From DAOTWA01 sp034435955 (GTDB lineage Bacteria; Chloroflexota; Anaerolineae; Anaerolineales; Anaerolineaceae): a stretch of DNA of 23,015 bases. The notes beneath the pieces are model-generated. The model did not search any database. It worked only from the letters and a program-made list of their open reading frames with translations, and had not been told where the DNA came from. How positions within the stretch are numbered: the first letter of the stretch is position 1; each line of letters begins with the position of its first letter. Below are positions 20,470-23,015 of the stretch, one piece after another. The translations under genes and the position numbers were made by a program. The stretch spans positions 1 to 23,015 of the forward strand of contig DAOTWA010000083.1 in NCBI GenBank assembly GCA_034435955.1, written 5' to 3'.

Positions 20470-21258
20470 ATGGCACAATTTCCTCGATTGAGTAACCGTG
20501 AATGGGATGTTCTAAAACTTCTGTTACAAGGCAAAAGCAACAAGTTGATTGCTTTCTCTCTTGATATTTCTATTCGCACGGTTGAATTTCATTTGAAAAA
20601 TATTTACGCCAAGTTTCAGGTAAGTTCCAGAGTAGAGTTAATTTTGAAACTAGGGAATACCACAGGTGAGTTTGAAACTGAAATACTAGGGTCTTCCACA
20701 GTTGTCGGGAAGGGGGAAACTGCCGAAAATAGGGGCAAGCCTAATTTATGGATGATTTGGGCTATACCTTTCAAAGAGACCGTCTCTATAATCGGCAAGG
20801 AGTTAAAAATGAAAAACACTGCAAATTTCAAACGAGCCTTTGTAGGCATAATTACAACCATCATTGCAGTTTTGCTTTGGGGTTTTGTATGGAAATATTC
20901 ACCCAACCTATCTATTCCATTGGTTACTGTCTTGGCAACAAGCGGAGTAATTGTAGGCTTAATTGGAAAAAAACAGGGTCAATCTTCACTCAAAGTATTG
21001 TTCAGTGTAGTGGTAGGAACGGGTTTAAGTCCGTTCATTGCAATTCCTCTTATGGCACTTGCTGTATTTCCGCTCGGCACAATTGCCGTAAATCTTGGAA
21101 TTCTTGATTTATCTCGGTTTTCTACGGAAACGGCAACAAACCTAGCAATGGGCATTTTGTTCTCATTATGGATGATAAGCAGTATAGGGTTTGGGGTCGT
21201 TTTATTGAAAATATTCATTTCAAGAAGTTGTCATGGTAAATTAGAAAGAAATGTCTGA
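20470..21258 (+). CDS. LuxR-type HTH fused to a multi-helix membrane domain (cassette 2)
   Basis: A 262-residue protein with an unusual architecture. Residues 1-62 form a LuxR/GerE helix-turn-helix (LSNREWDVLKLLLQGKSNK, ISIRTVEFHLKNIYAKFQV), normally found at the C-terminus of regulators. A linker follows, then four hydrophobic helices (about 122-142, 150-165, 178-205, 228-250; for example AFVGIITTIIAVLLWGFVW). It looks like a membrane-tethered transcription factor that may respond to a membrane or envelope signal. AAGG lies 8 bases before the ATG. The low GC content matches its cassette. It stops 13 bases before site B. Confidence 0.78.
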   Translation: MAQFPRLSNREWDVLKLLLQGKSNKLIAFSLDISIRTVEFHLKNIYAKFQVSSRVELILKLGNTTGEFETEILGSSTVVGKGETAENRGKPNLWMIWAIPFKETVSIIGKELKMKNTANFKRAFVGIITTIIAVLLWGFVWKYSPNLSIPLVTVLATSGVIVGLIGKKQGQSSLKVLFSVVVGTGLSPFIAIPLMALAVFPLGTIAVNLGILDLSRFSTETATNLAMGILFSLWMISSIGFGVVLLKIFISRSCHGKLERNV

Positions 21259-21271
21259 AAATAAAAAAGCC

Positions 21272-21401
21272 AGCCAACAAAGCGTGTACCCGACGCTGGG
21301 GAGTCTGGCGCGATTCCAAGCATTTTTCTACGCCTCAGCATTTTCCCAGTCGGACTGCGTCCCGCCGCCTGCCCCAGCGCAGGTAACGCAAACCGGTGGG
21401 C
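21272..21401 (+). other. attC-like site B
   Basis: R'' AGCCAAC (21272-21278) and R' GGTGGGC (21395-21401) flank L'' GCGTGTACCCGACGCTGGGG, which pairs with L' CCCCAGCGCAGGTAACGC with extra bases on the left arm. It shares TAACGCAAACCG with site A, and CCAACA-AGCGTG on the left arm apart from one base. R' has GGT instead of GTT at the crossover triplet. Confidence 0.75.
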
Positions 21402-21448
21402 GGCGGAGTATGAGTGCTGCAACCAGCTTTGGACAATGGAAAATGTAA

Positions 21449-21930
21449 ATGGAGATCAGCAAAAGTTCGCGTCACTCGAAGATAACGGGCGATTTCGGTG
21501 AAGCCCTTGTGCTTTATTGGCTTTCCAAACACGGGTTCGAATGTGCTCGCATTGATCGTACAGGCATTGATCTGATTGCCAGAAACCCTCACACGAGTGA
21601 AGTGATGGGGATTTCTGTAAAAGGTCGCTCCCGAAATCCTGGTAAAGAAGACACAACCGTGCGAATAGCAAAGAAGATTTACAAAAAGCTCAGGAAGCTT
21701 GTATCGCATTTGATTGTGTGCCTTACTTTGCAATTATTGTGGATGCAGCAGACTGCATTCGTGTTTTTATAACGTCTATGAAACATTTGATTGAGTTGCA
21801 CCCTCCAGCCGCAACCTCAGTTGGTTGGAAGATGACCAAGCAACATCTGAATCGTTATTATGATGATCCAGAGATTATGATATTTGAACTCCACACGACA
21901 ACACTGAGATGGTGGACCAATGGTCGCTAA
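21449..21930 (+). pseudogene. PD-(D/E)XK-like nuclease with an internal frameshift (cassette 3)
   Basis: The first part (MEISKSSRHSKITGDFGEALVLYWLSKHG, then RTGIDLIARNP and VMGISVKGRSRN) has the order of a restriction-endonuclease-like fold: Glu in GEA, Asp in GIDL and the Lys of SVKGR. After about 70 codons the meaningful frame shifts by -1: KEDLQKAQEACIAFDCVPYF and AIIVDAADCIRVFITS continue the protein to 21930. One missing A near 21668-21672 would restore I-A-K-E-D-L-Q; slippage at CAAAAAG (21682-21688) is the other possibility. The full product would be about 160 aa. Role unknown; Holliday-junction-resolvase-like or defence nuclease are guesses. It stops 13 bases before site C. Confidence 0.7.
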
Positions 21931-21942
21931 AAGGCACTCGCT

Positions 21943-22012
21943 GCCCAACACGCGCTTTCAGCCGATCGCTTCGCTCGCTCGGTCGCAGCGGCTGAGCTCG
22001 GTGCCGTTGGGA
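21943..22012 (+). other. attC-like site C (compact)
   Basis: A 70-base site: R'' GCCCAAC (21943-21949), L'' TCAGCCGA, a 24-base centre, L' CGGCTGA and R' GTTGGGA (22006-22012). CCCAAC/GTTGGG and TCAGCCG/CGGCTGA pair perfectly and the spacers between boxes do not, which is the textbook attC layout and length. R' departs from GTTRRRY only at the last base. Confidence 0.83.
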
Positions 22013-22100
22013 GAGGGGATGATCTCCTTACAGGAAACCCCTTACGGAATCGATTCTGAGACAAAATACCTAACAGCCGTACTTTTCGGGGAGGATTGCC

Positions 22101-22751
22101 ATGCGTTCACTCGGTTTCGCTCTGGCGTTTCTGGTCTTGCTGGCTCTGGCCTGTGGTAGCGTAACGCCGCCCCCTCCCACGCCAGATGTAGGTGTCCTTG
22201 TGGCCCAGACAATGACAGCATATACTCACGAGGCGGAGGCCACGCAGGTGGTGCAAACGCTTGAAGCACTCCAGACTCAAGTGGCGGCTTCCAGCACAAC
22301 TCCGCTATCAGTTCCCCCCGCGGTAACGAGTACCGCCGAGCCGGCCCCTACGGTGGCTGCTTTGCCATCCTCGACCATGCCGGAAGAATTCCCTCCCGAT
22401 CCTTTGCCGGCCGCGTACACCGGGGTGACGCTCCAAAACGGGGAATGTTTCGACTTTGACAGCGGTCAGGTCTTTGCCTCGGCGAACAGTCAGTGCGACA
22501 TTTGGCTGGTGGAACCGGCGTTGATTCGCCAGCAGAACGGCGCGCGCGTCTCGGGTTACGTTACCAGCACTCCGCCTGGTCGTAGTGCCTGTCTGGGGGC
22601 GCGCTATGAGCCTGGCGATCTGGCCATGCAGACCGACCTGTACTTTTGCTTTATCACGAACGCTGGTCAACCGGGTTTCCTGGTGCCGACCCATTATCAG
22701 GGCGGGATACCGCCCACGGGCATAGTTTTCAATTACTGGGTGTTCCGATAA
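22101..22751 (+). CDS. Predicted lipoprotein, unknown function (cassette 4)
   Basis: A 216-residue exported lipoprotein. The signal peptide ends in a lipobox, LALAC, with Cys18 as the expected lipid site, followed by GSVTPPPPTPDVG. Residues 25-60 are probably helical (LVAQTMTAYTHEAEATQVVQ), then a Ser/Thr/Pro-rich stalk leads to a C-terminal domain with four cysteines (NGECFDF, NSQCDIW, SACLGA, YFCFI) that could form disulfides. GAGGATTGCC precedes the ATG. GC content is higher than in cassettes 2 and 3 and closer to the host, so it may be a locally recruited gene. I do not recognise the domain. Confidence 0.8.
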   Translation: MRSLGFALAFLVLLALACGSVTPPPPTPDVGVLVAQTMTAYTHEAEATQVVQTLEALQTQVAASSTTPLSVPPAVTSTAEPAPTVAALPSSTMPEEFPPDPLPAAYTGVTLQNGECFDFDSGQVFASANSQCDIWLVEPALIRQQNGARVSGYVTSTPPGRSACLGARYEPGDLAMQTDLYFCFITNAGQPGFLVPTHYQGGIPPTGIVFNYWVFR

Positions 22752-22776
22752 TGCAAAAGCGTCTTGCTCCAGTGGG

Positions 22777-22925
22777 CTCCAACACCGTTTGCATGCGGAC
22801 AGCGGCTTCGCCGCTCCGGGTATGCACCGCGAGCCGGAAAAGGTTTTAGTTAGCGAAGAGGTCTTGCCTGCCCCGCCGCTTGCGGCTGAACCCGCCCGTT
22901 CTGCACGAAATTGCAGGTGTTGGCG
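22777..22925 (+). other. attC-like site D (weak)
   Basis: Terminal repeats CCAACACC (22779-22786) and GGTGTTGG (22916-22923) pair over 8 bases, with R' core GTTGGCG. The interior has hairpins (AGCGG-cttcg-CCGCT, GCCGC-tt-GCGGC, CTGCA-TGCAG), but L''/L' pairing is poor. It begins about 25 bases after the lipoprotein stop, the place where an attC is expected. Confidence 0.4.
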
Positions 22926-23015
22926 GCCTAATCCCCATACCGGCGATAACAAAAGTGGGTATCTACTTTTCCCGATTCGGTTACCTTCATTCAATTGACC
23001 TGAGTGGCGTTATCC
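22926..23015. other. Right edge, no gene recognised
   Basis: Ninety bases after site D. It contains an imperfect palindrome AAAAGT-gggtatct-ACTTTT (22951-22970) that could be a weak terminator. No convincing gene start is seen; if the array continues, the next cassette would begin here. Confidence 0.4.

Larger units (their letters stand above)
19413..22925 (+). mobile_element. Integron gene-cassette array (no integrase seen)
   Basis: Four consecutive units, each with gene(s) on the + strand followed closely by an attC-like palindrome. Approximate cassettes are 19414-20428, 20429-21395, 21396-22006 and 22007-22919. The left edge has a perfect GTTRRRY core (GTTGGGC). Gene products are unrelated to each other, base composition differs from the flanks and between cassettes, and each gene has its own leader. 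All of this is typical of cassette arrays. No intI gene lies upstream, where it would be expected, so this is probably a cluster of attC sites lacking an integrase, or an array whose integrase has been lost or lies elsewhere. The array may run past the right edge. Confidence 0.75.

Noticed and set aside
20306..21401. Palindromes A and B as intrinsic terminators, REP elements or CRISPR repeats
   Set aside because: They are too long (about 130 bases), have no terminal T-run, have asymmetric arms with GTT/AAC-type cores, and occur once per gene unit rather than as short regular repeats with spacers.
19413..22925. Insertion sequence or prophage as the source of the low-GC island
   Set aside because: No transposase, integrase, phage structural gene, terminal inverted repeats or target duplication is visible; the attC-type sites explain the layout better.
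22308..22994. Open frame on the minus strand, 228 codons
   Set aside because: Overlaps the lipoprotein gene and site D; low-complexity Arg/Gly content and no ribosome-binding site. The plus strand has a lipobox and a good start.

Overview
The window reads as a piece of a bacterial chromosome from the Chloroflexota, most likely an Anaerolineae-like lineage. This is inference. It rests on an archaeal-type thiolase-like/HMG-CoA synthase/DUF35 set beside a class II HMG-CoA reductase, a menG-ubiX pair, a secreted nuclease whose C-terminus is YLPLVRK, and lipoproteins with threonine/proline-rich stalks. About the first 19.1 kb is GC-rich and densely coded. From about 19.2 to 21.9 kb the base composition drops sharply.

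Layout. 2-379: 3' end of a CUT1 sugar ABC transporter permease. 414-1577 (-): an orphan CcrM/HinfI-like adenine methyltransferase. 1705-4726 (-): hutI, a 61-residue membrane protein, an HD phosphohydrolase and an inositol-phosphatase family gene, the last two overlapping by ATGA. 4860-5609 (-): an Rrf2 regulator with three Fe-S type cysteines and a small unknown protein. 5979-8696 (+): a large exported ExeM-type nuclease. 8732-9721 (+): DNA polymerase III delta-prime subunit. 9835-10473 (+): fatty acid hydroxylase preceded by a structured leader. 10544-14784 (-): an operon running GAF-GAF histidine kinase, menG, ubiX, a flavin split-barrel protein and a class I methyltransferase. 15022-19081 (+): the upper mevalonate block, mvaA, archaeal-type HMG-CoA synthase, a thiolase-like protein and a DUF35 protein, closed by a strong terminator.

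The main accessory region is 19.4-22.9 kb. Three long imperfect palindromes (20306-20434, 21272-21401, 21943-22012), plus a weaker fourth (22777-22925), have the architecture of integron attC recombination sites. All genes in the region lie on the + strand, each ends upstream of such a site, and the units are about 0.6-1.0 kb. No integrase gene is visible. I read this as an integron gene-cassette array, probably a cluster of attC sites lacking an integrase. Its cargo is a small winged-helix-like protein, a membrane-anchored protein, a LuxR-type helix-turn-helix fused to membrane helices, a frameshifted PD-(D/E)XK-like nuclease and a lipoprotein.

The second striking point is in the mevalonate block. 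The thiolase-like protein has Gly where the catalytic Cys is expected (Gly83) and Tyr where the conserved GHP-motif His is expected (Tyr333). The neighbouring HMG-CoA synthase, reductase and DUF35 protein keep their key residues. The thiolase may therefore be a scaffold or a repurposed enzyme working with DUF35.
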